A DNA stretch of 64,000 nt from Alphaproteobacteria bacterium (lineage in GTDB: Bacteria > Pseudomonadota > Alphaproteobacteria > Caulobacterales > Hyphomonadaceae): NCBI GenBank assembly GCA_018827375.1, contig JAHJYW010000014.1:1-64000 (forward strand), given 5' to 3'. The notes under the pieces were generated by a model. It did not search any database, had not been told where the DNA came from, and saw only the letters and a program-made list of their open reading frames with translations. Each line of letters begins with the position of its first letter. Position 1 is the first letter of the stretch. The position numbers and the translations under genes were made by a program. Below, piece by piece: positions 1 to 8,799 of the stretch.

Positions 1-381
1 AATGCGCAGGCCGCCGAGCAGGCCCTGCGCGCGTTCAAGAACGTCTACTGGATCGCCGGCGGCGTGCCTAAGGCCGAAGGCATTGAGCCGCTCGCTACGC
101 TCTTCCCGAACATTACCAAGGCCTACCTGATCGGTGCGGCAGAAAACGCTTTCGCTGCGACGCTGAAGGGCAAGGTTGCCCTGCAGAAATGCGGCACGCT
201 GGAGAATGCCGTTGCCGCTGCGCTGCGTGACGCGAAGGACGCAGGGGAGGAGGACCCCATCGTGCTCCTCTCACCGGCCTGCGCCAGCTTTGACCAGTTC
301 CGCGACTTCGAGCACCGGGGCGACGTCTTCCGCTCGATTGTCCAGTCGATGATGCCTGCCGAGCTCAAGGTGATGGCTTGA
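1..381 (+). CDS. murD: MurD, UDP-N-acetylmuramoylalanine--D-glutamate ligase (3' end only)
   Basis: The reading frame is open from the first base, so only the C-terminal ~126 residues are present. They match the end of the MurD ligase domain: NVYWIAGG near the start, then LLSPACASFDQF and FEHRGDVF close to the C-terminus, which are hallmark stretches of MurD. MurD adds D-Glu to UDP-MurNAc-L-Ala in the cytoplasm during peptidoglycan precursor synthesis. The stop codon overlaps the TTG start of ftsW, so the two are probably translationally coupled, as is usual in mur/fts clusters. The ATP-binding part lies upstream of the window. Confidence 0.93.
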   Translation, partial: NAQAAEQALRAFKNVYWIAGGVPKAEGIEPLATLFPNITKAYLIGAAENAFAATLKGKVALQKCGTLENAVAAALRDAKDAGEEDPIVLLSPACASFDQFRDFEHRGDVFRSIVQSMMPAELKVMA

Positions 382-1529
382 GCCCAGCGCCGACCGCCCT
401 GCAGTTTGCCCGGTCGGATACGTCCTGGCTGACCGAATGGCGCCGCACGATTGACTGGGGTTTGATGGGCGGGGCTTTCTTCCTCATCGGGATCGGCCTG
501 TTGATGTCGCTGGCTGCGGGCCCTACGGCGGCCATCCGTATCGGCTATGACAACGAGTACTATTTCACCATCCGTCAGGCCATGTTTGCGGTCGCGGCTG
601 CCGTGATCCTCGTGTCGATGAGCCTGCTCGACCAGGCATGGGCCCGGCGCGTGGCGGCGGTGATCTTTTTCGTGTCGCTGGCGCTGATGGTCTGGATCCT
701 TGTGTTCGGTTACGAGGCCAAGGGCGCACAGCGCTGGATCCGCATTGGCGGCTTCTCCCTGCAGCCAAGCGAAATGGTGAAGCCGGCGCTGATCGTGCTC
801 AGCGGCTGGTTGCTGGCCCAGCGCGAGGCGTATCCGAGCGGGCCATGGGCGGTCATCGCCTTCCTGTTCTATGCGGTGACGCTTGGGCTCCTGCTGTTGC
901 AGCCGGATGTCGGCCAGTCGGCCCTGCTGACGGCGGCCTTTGTGATCACCTTCTTCATCAGCGGCCTGCCATGGCGTTGGGCCGCCGCCTTTGCCGGGGG
1001 CGGGGCGGCGCTTTCAGGCCTGCTCTATGCACTGCTGCCGCATGTGCGTTCGCGGGTGAACAGCTTCTTTAACCCGACGCAATACGACACCTACCAGATC
1101 GACAAGGCGGCTGAGGCTATCGGGCGGGGCGGCCTGTTCGGCGTCGGTCCGGGGGAGGGGCTTGTGAAAGCCAGCCTGCCGGACGCGCACACAGACTTCA
1201 TTTTCTCCGTCATGGTCGAGGAGTTTGGCCTGGTGGCGGCGATTGTCCTGCTCGCGGCTTTCTCGCTGATGGTTCTACGCGGGTTCCGGGCGGCGGCACG
1301 GCTGGACGATGGTTATGCCCGCGCGGCGGCAGCCGGATTGTTTGCCCTTTTCGGCCTTCAGGCGGCCATCAACATTGCTGTAAATGTGGCCCTCATACCA
1401 CCAAAAGGCATGACACTGCCTTTTGTATCGTATGGAGGCTCTTCTATGATCGGCACGGCATTGACACTCGGGCTTGCACTGGCACTTGTGCGCGGACAAG
1501 GTACGCGCACAAGGGGACGGTATGGGTGA
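378..1529 (+). CDS. ftsW: FtsW, lipid II polymerase of the divisome
   Basis: This 383-residue SEDS-family protein has about ten hydrophobic segments. It carries the family signatures [25 protein letters not shown] and, near the C-terminus, [21 protein letters not shown] proteins polymerise glycan strands at the septum with a partner class B PBP. The position between murD and murG points to FtsW rather than RodA. The TTG start at 378 overlaps the murD stop and is the only candidate that keeps the cytoplasmic N-terminal stretch before the first membrane segment. The 3' end overlaps the murG start. Confidence 0.95.
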   Translation: MSPAPTALQFARSDTSWLTEWRRTIDWGLMGGAFFLIGIGLLMSLAAGPTAAIRIGYDNEYYFTIRQAMFAVAAAVILVSMSLLDQAWARRVAAVIFFVSLALMVWILVFGYEAKGAQRWIRIGGFSLQPSEMVKPALIVLSGWLLAQREAYPSGPWAVIAFLFYAVTLGLLLLQPDVGQSALLTAAFVITFFISGLPWRWAAAFAGGGAALSGLLYALLPHVRSRVNSFFNPTQYDTYQIDKAAEAIGRGGLFGVGPGEGLVKASLPDAHTDFIFSVMVEEFGLVAAIVLLAAFSLMVLRGFRAAARLDDGYARAAAAGLFALFGLQAAINIAVNVALIPPKGMTLPFVSYGGSSMIGTALTLGLALALVRGQGTRTRGRYG

Positions 1530-2622
1530 CGGTAGCTCCGATAAGCTGGTAATCATCGCGGCAGGCGGAACGGGGGGACATATGTTCCCGGCGCGCGCCT
1601 TTGCCGACGAGATGCGTGCGCGCGGATGGACCGTGGGCCTGATCTCGGATTCCCGCGGGCTGCGCTATGCGGCAGACTTTCCGGCCGCCTGGAAGGAGGA
1701 GGTGAAAGCCGCCTCGCCGAACTTCCGCAAGCCCTGGACGCTCCCTGCAGCTGCCCTGAAGATCAATGCCGGTATCAGCCGCGCCGCAAAACTCATGAAG
1801 GCAACACGGCCAGCCCTCGTCGCGGGCTTTGGCGGCTATCCGGCCTATCCTGCGCTGGCGGCGGCCAAGCGCCTAAATGTGCCGATCATCATCCACGAAC
1901 AGAACGCTGTGCTCGGCCGTGTGAACCGCCAGTTCGCGCGTCATGCCAAATTCGTCGCGAGCGGTTTCAACCGCCTCGACTACCTGCCGCAAGGCGCGGC
2001 TCACATGGCCATCGGCAATCCGGTCCGCGCGCCCATCATCGCTATGCGCGAGACGCCCTATCCGCCAACCGACGGCAAGCTGAACCTGTTCATCACAGGC
2101 GGCAGCCAGGGGTCCAGTATCATTGGCGACACCGTGCCGCTGGCGATTGCCGATTTTATCCCGGCGCCGCTGCGCAGCCGGTTGAAGGTGGTGCAGCAGG
2201 TGCGGGCAGAGCAGATGGAAGGCGTGCGCAATGTCTACCGACGCGCGGGCGTGGACGCCGATCTGGCGCCGTTCTTCAGTGACATGCCCGAACGGCTCGC
2301 GGCAGCGCACCTTGTTGTGGCGCGGTCAGGTGCGGGCACCGTCAGCGAGCTGGCCGTTGTCGGCCGTCCGTCGATCCTGATCCCGCTTGCGATTGCCATG
2401 GACGACCATCAGGCGGCCAATGCTGAAGCGCTCACGGATGTGGACGCTGCCGACATGGTGCTGGAGGGCAACCTCTATCCGAAGCTGCTGGGTAGCCTGA
2501 TCGCGGTGCGTCTGGAGCATGGTGACGACTTGCGCCAACGCGCAGCGGCCGCAAAATCAGCAGGCAAGATGAATGCGGCCAGCGACCTCGCCGACATGGC
2601 CGAACGCGTCGCGGAGCTTTAG
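1522..2622 (+). CDS. murG: MurG, UDP-GlcNAc transferase forming lipid II
   Basis: A 366-residue GT28-type glycosyltransferase that adds GlcNAc to lipid I at the inner face of the cytoplasmic membrane. The N-terminal loop [13 protein letters not shown] and the C-domain stretches FITGGSQGS and [11 protein letters not shown] are the nucleotide-sugar and lipid-binding motifs of MurG. The open frame extends further upstream, but ATG 1522 is chosen: AAGGGG lies at 1511-1516, and the gene then overlaps the ftsW stop by eight bases. Its stop overlaps by four bases the stop of the convergent DUF3291 gene. Confidence 0.95.
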   Translation: MGDGSSDKLVIIAAGGTGGHMFPARAFADEMRARGWTVGLISDSRGLRYAADFPAAWKEEVKAASPNFRKPWTLPAAALKINAGISRAAKLMKATRPALVAGFGGYPAYPALAAAKRLNVPIIIHEQNAVLGRVNRQFARHAKFVASGFNRLDYLPQGAAHMAIGNPVRAPIIAMRETPYPPTDGKLNLFITGGSQGSSIIGDTVPLAIADFIPAPLRSRLKVVQQVRAEQMEGVRNVYRRAGVDADLAPFFSDMPERLAAAHLVVARSGAGTVSELAVVGRPSILIPLAIAMDDHQAANAEALTDVDAADMVLEGNLYPKLLGSLIAVRLEHGDDLRQRAAAAKSAGKMNAASDLADMAERVAEL

Positions 2623-3107
2623 GCCGCCGAAGGGCGGCAGCCATGTGTCTTGTGCATCTGCGCCGCGCGCAACCAGTCCCAGCCGAAGGCCGCGTCTGAA
2701 TCGCCATCGCGCTCGCGGGCGGCGAGGCGTTCCAGCGCCTCGTCCAGCGTTGGCGCATGGCCGGCCGGCACCCACCACATGACGAAATGCATCCCGCCGA
2801 GGACTTCGAACCATTCCTCGCGGCGCTCGTAGAACCGGCGATGGACAGTGCCCCAGACGAATTTTTCGAGGCTCTGGACATCTTTCCAGACGGTCAGGTT
2901 CGATACGAATTGCGGGTCGCCGTCGATTTTGGCGTCGGTATTGCCCGTCCCCGGCTCGCCGGAGCCTTCCATCATCCAGACAAAGCCCGGCATGGATTTG
3001 CCGAGGCCGTTGATGAAGTCGAGATTGTCCATGAAATCCTTGACGCGCGGGTCGTCGGTCGGGGCGACGAGGCGGCCGATATTGAGCTGGGCAAGGTGCA
3101 TATCCAT
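2619..3107 (-). CDS. DUF3291 domain protein
   Basis: A 162-residue protein that starts [16 protein letters not shown] and contains [41 protein letters not shown] and [22 protein letters not shown]. This is the pattern of the DUF3291 family, a ferredoxin-like, dimeric alpha/beta-barrel-type fold without an established reaction. It is rich in Trp and Phe and has no signal peptide. An internal Met two codons in (3101) is an alternative start. It sits on the opposite strand inside the mur cluster between murG and murC, breaking their usual adjacency. Its 3' end overlaps murG tail to tail. Confidence 0.8.
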   Translation of the reverse strand: MDMHLAQLNIGRLVAPTDDPRVKDFMDNLDFINGLGKSMPGFVWMMEGSGEPGTGNTDAKIDGDPQFVSNLTVWKDVQSLEKFVWGTVHRRFYERREEWFEVLGGMHFVMWWVPAGHAPTLDEALERLAARERDGDSDAAFGWDWLRAAQMHKTHGCRPSAA

Positions 3108-3146
3108 GAACAGGTCCCCACAATGTGAAAGCGCCCCAAAGCGCCT

Positions 3147-3163
3147 TTGATTGGGTCAATCAA
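3147..3163. promoter_or_regulatory. 17-bp palindrome, candidate operator
   Basis: TTGATTG, a three-base spacer, then CAATCAA form a perfect 7-3-7 inverted repeat in the 190-bp divergent gap between the DUF3291 gene and murC. The symmetry and the position between divergent starts suggest a repressor or activator site. No specific regulator can be named from the sequence. The half-site spacing does not fit FNR/FixK. Confidence 0.4.
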
Positions 3164-3297
3164 TCGCCACGATTGTTTCCCAGTCTGGAGCTTGCCGCCC
3201 CGGACGCAGAATTTCAATGGGCACGGGTCCTTGCGCACGGAATGCACAGCACGGTATCGCTATCGTTCACACTTCATCTGACGGATCGGTCTTCTTC

Positions 3298-4719
3298 ATG
3301 GCTTCACCCACTCCTTTCGACCTCGGCCCGGCGCATATTGTTGGCATTGGCGGCATCGGCATGTCCGGCATTGCGGATGTCATGCTGACCATGGGCTACC
3401 AGGTCCAGGGCTCGGACATTGCCGAAAGCGCCAATGTGCAGCGCCTGCAGGAGAAGGGCGCCAAGGTGTTCATCGGACACAAGGGCGAGAACGTGAAGGG
3501 CGCTGGCACGGTGATCATTTCCTCCGCCATCAGGAAAGATAATCCGGAAGTGCTGGCCGCCCGCGCAGCGGGCATCCCCGTGGTGCGCCGCGCCAACATG
3601 CTGGCCGAGATCACGCGCCTTAAATACACGGTTTGCGTGGCGGGCACGCATGGCAAGACGACAACGACCAGCATGGTGGCCTGCCTGCTTGATGGCTGCG
3701 GCATTGACCCGACCGTGATCAATGGCGGCATCATCCATGCCTATGGCTCGAATTATAAAGCCGGCGAGAGCGACTGGATGGTCGTCGAGAGCGACGAAAG
3801 CGACGGCACGTTCGCCAAGCTGCACCCGACCTGCGCCATCGTCACCAATATCGATCCGGAGCACATGGACCATTACGGCTCCATGGATAAGCTGCGTGAA
3901 GCCTTTGATACCTTTGTCGAAAACCTGCCTTTCTATGGGTTCGCGGTCCTCTGCACCGACCATCCCGAAGTGCAGGACCTGGCCGCGCGCGTCACCGACC
4001 GCCGCCGGATCAGCTATGGCTTCAACCGTCAGGCCGATGTGCGGGCGATCAACCTGAACACCGATCTCGACGGCGCCCATTTCGACGTGGCGCTGCGCCG
4101 GCCCGGCTCGGCCACGCCGCGGATCATCAAGGACCTGACCCTGCCGATGGCAGGCGAGCATAATGTGCAGAACTCGCTGGCAGCGATCACCGTGGCGCTG
4201 GAGCTTGGCGCGACCGATGACCAGATCCGCACGGCCCTTGCGGCCTTTGGCGGGGTGAAGCGGCGCTTCACGACGGTCGGCGAATGGTCGCCGAAGGGGT
4301 CGGGCGAGGCACCGGTGCGGATCATCGATGATTACGGTCATCACCCGGTCGAGATTGCCGCGGTGCTCAAGGCGGCCCGCGCCATGCTGGGCCAGGGCCA
4401 GTTGATCGCCGTCTGCCAGCCGCATCGCTACACGCGCCTGCGCGACCTGTTTGACGATTTCTCGCGGTGCTTCGATGCGGCCGATGAAGTCTATGTCGCC
4501 CCTGTCTATGAGGCCGGTGAAACGCCGATCGACGGCATCACGAGCGAGGCACTGGTCGCAAGTATCAAGCGCCACGGCCACCGGGGCGCGCATGTCCTGG
4601 CGTCCTTGGACGACCTGCCCGATATGGTGCACCGCGTGGCCGAGCCCGGCGGCATGGTTGTCTGCCTCGGGGCAGGGGACATCACCCGGTATGCCGGTGA
4701 GCTGGCCGGCAAACTGTAG
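3298..4719 (+). CDS. murC: MurC, UDP-N-acetylmuramate--L-alanine ligase
   Basis: A 473-residue Mur ligase that joins L-Ala to UDP-MurNAc in the cytoplasm. The Rossmann segment [14 protein letters not shown] lies near residue 10 and the P-loop [10 protein letters not shown] near residue 118. The central-domain segment [11 protein letters not shown] and the C-domain [11 protein letters not shown] and QPHRYTR follow in the expected order. The frame stays open back to 3151, but ATG 3298 gives the standard MurC N-terminus and length, so the upstream codons are probably not translated. It is separated from murG by the reversed DUF3291 gene, so it probably has its own promoter in the 3108-3297 gap. 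Confidence 0.95.
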   Translation: MASPTPFDLGPAHIVGIGGIGMSGIADVMLTMGYQVQGSDIAESANVQRLQEKGAKVFIGHKGENVKGAGTVIISSAIRKDNPEVLAARAAGIPVVRRANMLAEITRLKYTVCVAGTHGKTTTTSMVACLLDGCGIDPTVINGGIIHAYGSNYKAGESDWMVVESDESDGTFAKLHPTCAIVTNIDPEHMDHYGSMDKLREAFDTFVENLPFYGFAVLCTDHPEVQDLAARVTDRRRISYGFNRQADVRAINLNTDLDGAHFDVALRRPGSATPRIIKDLTLPMAGEHNVQNSLAAITVALELGATDDQIRTALAAFGGVKRRFTTVGEWSPKGSGEAPVRIIDDYGHHPVEIAAVLKAARAMLGQGQLIAVCQPHRYTRLRDLFDDFSRCFDAADEVYVAPVYEAGETPIDGITSEALVASIKRHGHRGAHVLASLDDLPDMVHRVAEPGGMVVCLGAGDITRYAGELAGKL

Positions 4720-4840
4720 CGACTGTAGCGGCTGACGCGACGCAAAGCGGCTTGTTCGCTGTCAAAGACCTTTCCTCGCGCTGCGGAATGTCGCACGGTT
4801 GCCGTCGAGCGCCGCATAGAGCGCACCGGGAGAGCAGACT

Positions 4841-6358
4841 ATGAGCAGCGATATTACCGATCCGACCTTGCCCGCGACGGAAGGCCAGATGGCTGAAATC
4901 GAGAATGCCCAATTGGGCATTGCGCGGGCGGGCGAAGGCGGCGCAACAGGCAAGACGGGCTTCGCCTGGGCCTGGTTCGAATGGGCCCGCAATCCGTATT
5001 ACATTCTCATCGTCATCTATATTTTCGCGCCTTACTTCGCGCGGGACATTATCGGCGGCAACCTGCTGGCCAGCGGCGCGCTGGACGGCATGGACCCGGC
5101 CAAGGCCCAAGCTGTGGCCGGAGCGCAGGGGCAGGCGACGGTGGCGGGCGTGACGAAATGGGCCGGCCTCATCGCAGCCCTGACGGCGCCCTTCCTCGGC
5201 GCGGCCTTTGACCGGGGCCTCCGGCGCAAGCGCTTCCTGTTCGTGTGCCTTGCCACGATGGCTGTGGCCAGTTTCATGCTCTGGTGGGCGATGCCGGGCG
5301 GCCAGGGCCTCTCGGTGCCGATGATCATGGCCTGCCTGATCGTGGCCTATGTCGCCTATACCTATAGCGAAGTGGCCCATAATTCGATGCTGTCCGATGC
5401 CGCGCGGCCGGAAGCCCTGCCGGGCGTCTCGGGGCTTGGCCTGGCGCTCGGCAACGGGGCCGCGACGCTGATGTTCATTGCCATCGTCCTTCTGTTTGCC
5501 TTGCCGGATGTGATGCACTGGCCGCTGCCGGAGGCGGCCTTTGGCATCGACACGTCCAAGTTCGAACAGTTCCGGCTGGCCGGGCCGCTGTGTGCTGTCT
5601 GGATTGTCCTGATGATCTATCCGTTTTTCCGCCATGCAAAGGATACCGGTATCAAGGGCACGCCGATCATTCCGGCGTTCCGCGACGGCGTGCGCGGCGT
5701 GATCAACACCGTGAAGCGCGCCAGCGAGCACCGCGAAGCTTTCAAGTTCCTGATCGCGCGTACCCTCTATGCCGATGGCATGGCCGCGCTGCTGGCTGTT
5801 GGCGCGGTCTATGTCAGCCTTTTCCTCGGCTGGGGGCTGATCGAGCTGACCGTCTATGCGATCTGGGCATCCATGTGGGCCGTTGTCGGGGGCATTTTCG
5901 GCGGTTGGCTGGACCGGCGCATGGGACCGAAGAATGCGCTTATTTTCGAATTGTCGGCGATTGTCGTGGTCATGTTCTATGGCCTGTCGATCACCAAGGA
6001 GACGATCCTCTTCGGCCTGATCCCGAATGTGGAACTGTTCGACTGGCCCTATTTCGGAACGCTGTCTGACCTTGCCTATCTCGTGCAAGGCATGCTGATC
6101 GCGATCTTCGCCACGGCGAACATCTCGTCCAGCCGCTCGATGGTCGTGCATGTCGCGCCGCCGCATATGCGCGGCGAGTTCTTTGGCCTGTTTGCCATCG
6201 CCGGAACCATCACGGTGTGGATGGGGCCGCTGCTGATCGAGTATTTCACCAAGTGGTCGCAGGACCAGCGCATCGGCATGTCGGCCATCGCGCTCCTGTT
6301 CTTCCTGGGACTGGCGATGCTGACAACCATCAACGCAAAAGACAGGCCGGCCTCCTGA
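4841..6358 (+). CDS. MFS transporter of the UMF1/Atg22-like family
   Basis: A 505-residue polytopic membrane protein with about 12 predicted segments. FAWAWFEWARNPYYILIVIYIFAPYFA after a polar N-terminus of about 40 residues is characteristic of the UMF1 (Atg22-like) branch of the major facilitator superfamily. The loop FDRGLRRKRFLF and the repeat-two equivalent LDRRMGPKNALIF fit the two-fold MFS repeat. The substrate cannot be deduced; fungal relatives export vacuolar amino acids. The upstream gap of 120 bp and the hairpin at its 3' end suggest a single-gene transcript. Confidence 0.8.
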   Translation: MSSDITDPTLPATEGQMAEIENAQLGIARAGEGGATGKTGFAWAWFEWARNPYYILIVIYIFAPYFARDIIGGNLLASGALDGMDPAKAQAVAGAQGQATVAGVTKWAGLIAALTAPFLGAAFDRGLRRKRFLFVCLATMAVASFMLWWAMPGGQGLSVPMIMACLIVAYVAYTYSEVAHNSMLSDAARPEALPGVSGLGLALGNGAATLMFIAIVLLFALPDVMHWPLPEAAFGIDTSKFEQFRLAGPLCAVWIVLMIYPFFRHAKDTGIKGTPIIPAFRDGVRGVINTVKRASEHREAFKFLIARTLYADGMAALLAVGAVYVSLFLGWGLIELTVYAIWASMWAVVGGIFGGWLDRRMGPKNALIFELSAIVVVMFYGLSITKETILFGLIPNVELFDWPYFGTLSDLAYLVQGMLIAIFATANISSSRSMVVHVAPPHMRGEFFGLFAIAGTITVWMGPLLIEYFTKWSQDQRIGMSAIALLFFLGLAMLTTINAKDRPAS

Positions 6359-6369
6359 CGGAGGCCGGC
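6346..6369 (+). terminator. Hairpin enclosing the MFS gene stop codon
   Basis: GCCGGCCTCC (6346-6355) and GGAGGCCGGC (6360-6369) pair perfectly over 10 bp, with TGAC in the loop. The TGA stop codon lies in that loop. The following T-rich stretch (GTTTCCTCTTT) is imperfect, so termination efficiency is uncertain. It sits between convergent genes. Confidence 0.5.
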
Positions 6370-6428
6370 TGCCGGCGTTTCCTCTTTATCCCCGTGGGTG
6401 CTGCGTCTTGCGCGCAGTCACGCCGATA

Positions 6429-7040
6429 TTAGCTGGTTGGCCCGAGTGACTTGCCGTCATTATTGCCGGTATGCGTCCGGTTGATCTCGCTGACGCGGCG
6501 GGGGCGCAGATAGAACGTGTCAGAGACCGTCCGTTCGTTCTGGAGCACGTACCCGAACGGGCTTTGATAGGTGTAGTAGACTTCCGCCATGATGACAGAA
6601 CCGGGGGAGGGGACAATACCCGCTGCGACGGTCACCTTGGTGCCGGGTGCAAGGGCGGTAAGGTTGTAGGAATCCGACCAGGCGACTTTCGGGTTGCCAT
6701 CGCCATTGTCGACCAGGCTCGTGATCCGCAGACTGGAGTCGGCTGCATCATAGGGCTGCATCATGACTTTGGCTGCGGCAAACATTTCATGCATGTCCTG
6801 GTCGGTGACCGTCGACAGGCGAGCGGTAAGGTCACCGAGGCTGGCGCTGGTCGACGTGACGCGCCGTTCAATGCGCATCAGGAAACTGAGTTCGATACAG
6901 CCGAAGTAAATCAGGATCATCACCGGCGCGATCAGCGCGAATTCGACCGCCGACACGCCGCGTTCATTATAGCAGAGGCCCTGAATGCCGCGCCATTTGC
7001 TGCGGCGCGTAAAGCGCGAGAGAAAGGATGTGGCTGACAT
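6429..7040 (-). CDS. TadE-like pseudopilin (second of two)
   Basis: A 203-residue TadE-family protein. A short basic N-terminus is followed by NERG and VSAVEFALIAPVMILIYFGCIEL, a type IV prepilin-like cleavage site with Glu at +5 and one hydrophobic helix. The remainder is a predicted periplasmic domain. TadE-type pseudopilins are processed by the CpaA/TadV peptidase and support Flp pilus assembly. It lies four bases downstream of the other TadE-like gene on the same strand and next to the cpa operon. Which one corresponds to TadE, TadF or the short TadG forms cannot be decided from sequence alone. Confidence 0.8.
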   Translation of the reverse strand: MSATSFLSRFTRRSKWRGIQGLCYNERGVSAVEFALIAPVMILIYFGCIELSFLMRIERRVTSTSASLGDLTARLSTVTDQDMHEMFAAAKVMMQPYDAADSSLRITSLVDNGDGNPKVAWSDSYNLTALAPGTKVTVAAGIVPSPGSVIMAEVYYTYQSPFGYVLQNERTVSDTFYLRPRRVSEINRTHTGNNDGKSLGPTS

Positions 7041-7043
7041 GTT

Positions 7044-7604
7044 CTAGTCTCCAAAAGGCTCGTTACGGAACACGGCATTCGCCTGCACCAGATATTTGGA
7101 GCCTTCCATATTGGCCAAAGGTGCGGTCATGAGCGGTGTCAGGAGGCTCCACTCATAGAAGATACGTACAGCAACAATCTCGTTCGGGCCGCCTGGATCA
7201 TAAGTGAAGCCGTCATCGTCAAACTTGCCTTCCTCATCAATCGGCATGTCGATGTTGAAAGAAGAGAAGCCATCGAGGGACTTGACGTCGATGTGCAGTT
7301 TGGCATCGCAGTCGAGCATATCCATCAGCCTGTCACACACGGATGTGCGGAAGTTCTGCTCGTTGAAGCCGCTTTCCTGCGCCTGACCCGTGCGGATCTG
7401 GCGGGAGGCCTCGGCCACGGCATGTTCCATGATCGTCGAGACAATGAACAGGACGCAGACTTCCAGCAGACCGAAGATCAGGAGGAAAAAGGGGGCGGCC
7501 ACCATGGCGAACTCGACGGCTGCGAGACCGCGGCGGTCTTCCGCATAGGCTTTCCACGTTCGCATGATGCGCGGCGTGAGAATGCCAAAGCAGGTGTTGA
7601 ACAT
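7044..7604 (-). CDS. TadE-like pseudopilin (first of two)
   Basis: A 186-residue TadE-family protein. The prepilin-like motif EDRRG followed by LAAVEFAMVAAPFFLLIFGLLEV lies near residue 24, with Glu in the fifth position after the expected cleavage point. A periplasmic domain with two Cys (CDRLMDMLDC) follows. It is cotranscribed with the 6429-7040 gene (3-bp gap). The closeness of the two genes and the flanking cpa genes indicate minor-pilin-like roles in the Flp pilus machine. The N-terminal 23 residues are longer than a typical leader; the internal Met at residue 14 could be the true start. Confidence 0.8.
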   Translation of the reverse strand: MFNTCFGILTPRIMRTWKAYAEDRRGLAAVEFAMVAAPFFLLIFGLLEVCVLFIVSTIMEHAVAEASRQIRTGQAQESGFNEQNFRTSVCDRLMDMLDCDAKLHIDVKSLDGFSSFNIDMPIDEEGKFDDDGFTYDPGGPNEIVAVRIFYEWSLLTPLMTAPLANMEGSKYLVQANAVFRNEPFGD

Positions 7605-7740
7605 GATATCACCCCAAATCTGACCAGTGTCTCAGAGCCGGTGAATAGCAGGTCTGAGTTTGCGCCGGGTTGATCGCTTAGATGAAATTTTATCGATTTG
7701 ACTAGCTAGGGCCGTTGCAACGCGCAGGGAGGGTATTGCC

Positions 7741-8184
7741 CTAATTGCCGTTGTTCATGTTCTGCAGGCTCTTCTGCTGGCTCATGACCTGGCCAAAATA
7801 GGCGTTTTCGTCACCAGCGCTCGTCACCGAGCGGCACTCGGGCGCGCAGTCATAGGTGAAGCTTGCGCCCGACCGGTTGATCGTGACAAGATTGGAAGCG
7901 TTGGCTGTCACGACGACATCAGAAGACATGATCTGCTTGCCTGACTTGTCGAAGATCATCAGGTTGGTCGTACCGAAGGCCTTGCCGGTGATGAAAATCA
8001 GATGCTCATCATGAACCGCGACGTCAGCCACGTTCTTGTTGCCGATCACGATACTTGCGGCTGAGCCCGGGACCCGAACGGGAACCGTCTTGTTTGTCTC
8101 CACCGAGATATTCTGCGCCGTGGCAGCAGCGGCGAACAGGGAGCCTGCAAACGCGATCATGCAATACTTGACAGGAATGTTCAT
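7741..8184 (-). CDS. Secreted pilus-assembly protein with secretin N-terminal (T2SS-T3SS_pil_N-like) domain
   Basis: A 147-residue protein with a signal peptide ending near ATAQ. It then has the sequence pattern of the domain found at the N-terminus of CpaC secretins: VPVRVPGSAASIVIGNKNVADVAVHDEHLIFITGKAFGTTNLMIFDKSG. No secretin domain follows. The domain is instead capped by a tail with YDCAPECRS and a Gln/Asn-rich C-terminus. It is divergent from pilA and probably acts in the periplasm alongside CpaC, perhaps as a stand-alone N-domain subunit (inference). Confidence 0.75.
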   Translation of the reverse strand: MNIPVKYCMIAFAGSLFAAAATAQNISVETNKTVPVRVPGSAASIVIGNKNVADVAVHDEHLIFITGKAFGTTNLMIFDKSGKQIMSSDVVVTANASNLVTINRSGASFTYDCAPECRSVTSAGDENAYFGQVMSQQKSLQNMNNGN

Positions 8185-8391
8185 AGTCGGTGCTCCACCT
8201 TCGTCTTGATAGAAAAGTATTTGTACGAAGAAGGTTGCTCGTTTCCTAATCCAGAAAAAGTGACGTTATTCCCTATAGGGCGAATCAGCGGTTGACGATT
8301 GCAAAGAAGGTAAACGAATCACTCATTTGCTTTCACGGATTATCTGGATTCCTTCATCTGATATTTGGAATAGTCCTGTAGTTTCAGCGTT

Positions 8392-8426
8392 GTTCCAGAA
8401 AGAAAAAAATGTCTGGAACTTTTTTA
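8392..8426 (+). promoter_or_regulatory. Terminator-like hairpin in the pilA 5' leader
   Basis: GTTCCAGA (8392-8399) pairs perfectly with TCTGGAAC (8412-8419) across an A-rich 12-base loop and is followed at once by seven T residues (8420-8426). The structure ends about 20 bases before the pilA ATG, just ahead of GGGAG (8434-8440 region), the likely ribosome binding site. It could be an attenuator, a 5' stabilising hairpin, or a terminator of an upstream transcript. Confidence 0.55.
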
Positions 8427-8446
8427 TCGCATGATGGGAGTTTCCA

Positions 8447-8629
8447 ATGTTTACACGTTTTCTTAAAGACGAATCCGGCGCCACGGCTATCGAATACGGC
8501 CTGATCGCTGCTCTGATCGCAGTTGCTATCATCGGTGGCGTTACCGCCCTCGGTAACAGCGCCAACGCGACCTTCAATACGGTTGCTGGAGAGATGGGTT
8601 CGGCACCAGCTGCTGGTGGCTCGGACTAG
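8447..8629 (+). CDS. pilA: Flp family type IVb pilin, major subunit
   Basis: A 60-residue Flp pilin. The leader MFTRFLKDESG is followed by ATAIEYGLIAALIAVAIIGGV, the classic Flp motif with Glu at +5 and Tyr at +6 after the Gly cleavage site for CpaA. The short C-terminus (GEMGSAPAAGGSD) is typical of the class. The protein is polymerised into the thin adhesive Flp pilus. It leads the cpa gene set, with its own leader hairpin and a downstream terminator, which suggests high and separate expression relative to the assembly genes. Confidence 0.95.
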   Translation: MFTRFLKDESGATAIEYGLIAALIAVAIIGGVTALGNSANATFNTVAGEMGSAPAAGGSD

Positions 8630-8643
8630 GTTAGCTAATCGTC

Positions 8644-8697
8644 TGAACCTTCAAGGTTCATGGAAAGGCCGTCGGGGAAACCTGGCGGCCTTTTCTT
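8644..8697 (+). terminator. Tandem hairpins after pilA
   Basis: The first hairpin is TGAACCTT (8644-8651) with AAGGTTCA (8653-8660). The second is AAAGGCCG (8664-8671) with CGGCCTTT (8686-8693), followed by TTCTTTT. The second has the form of an intrinsic terminator. It would limit read-through from pilA into cpaA, consistent with a larger amount of pilin message. Confidence 0.75.
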
Positions 8698-8799
8698 TTG
8701 GGCTTCGGCTGGCCGCATCAGCAATCTGGCGAAATTAAAAACTTCCTTCAGTCTTTTGCATCACTTTCTCCACAAATGGCTGATCGGAGGCGACCCCGC

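Noticed and set aside
3147-3163. FNR/FixK site in the murC upstream palindrome
   Set aside because: TTGAT and ATCAA are separated by seven bases rather than four, so the spacing does not fit.
3151-3297. N-terminal extension of MurC from 3151
   Set aside because: The extension has no MurC similarity and contains the divergent operator region; ATG 3298 gives the family start.
3304-4632. Long minus-strand open frame opposite murC (442 codons)
   Set aside because: It is the antisense shadow of a well-recognised gene. Its translation is low-complexity His/Arg/Asp-rich with no family motifs.
4682-6166. Long minus-strand open frame opposite the MFS transporter (494 codons)
   Set aside because: Antisense of a polytopic membrane protein; composition dominated by His/Arg/Gln, with no recognisable domain.
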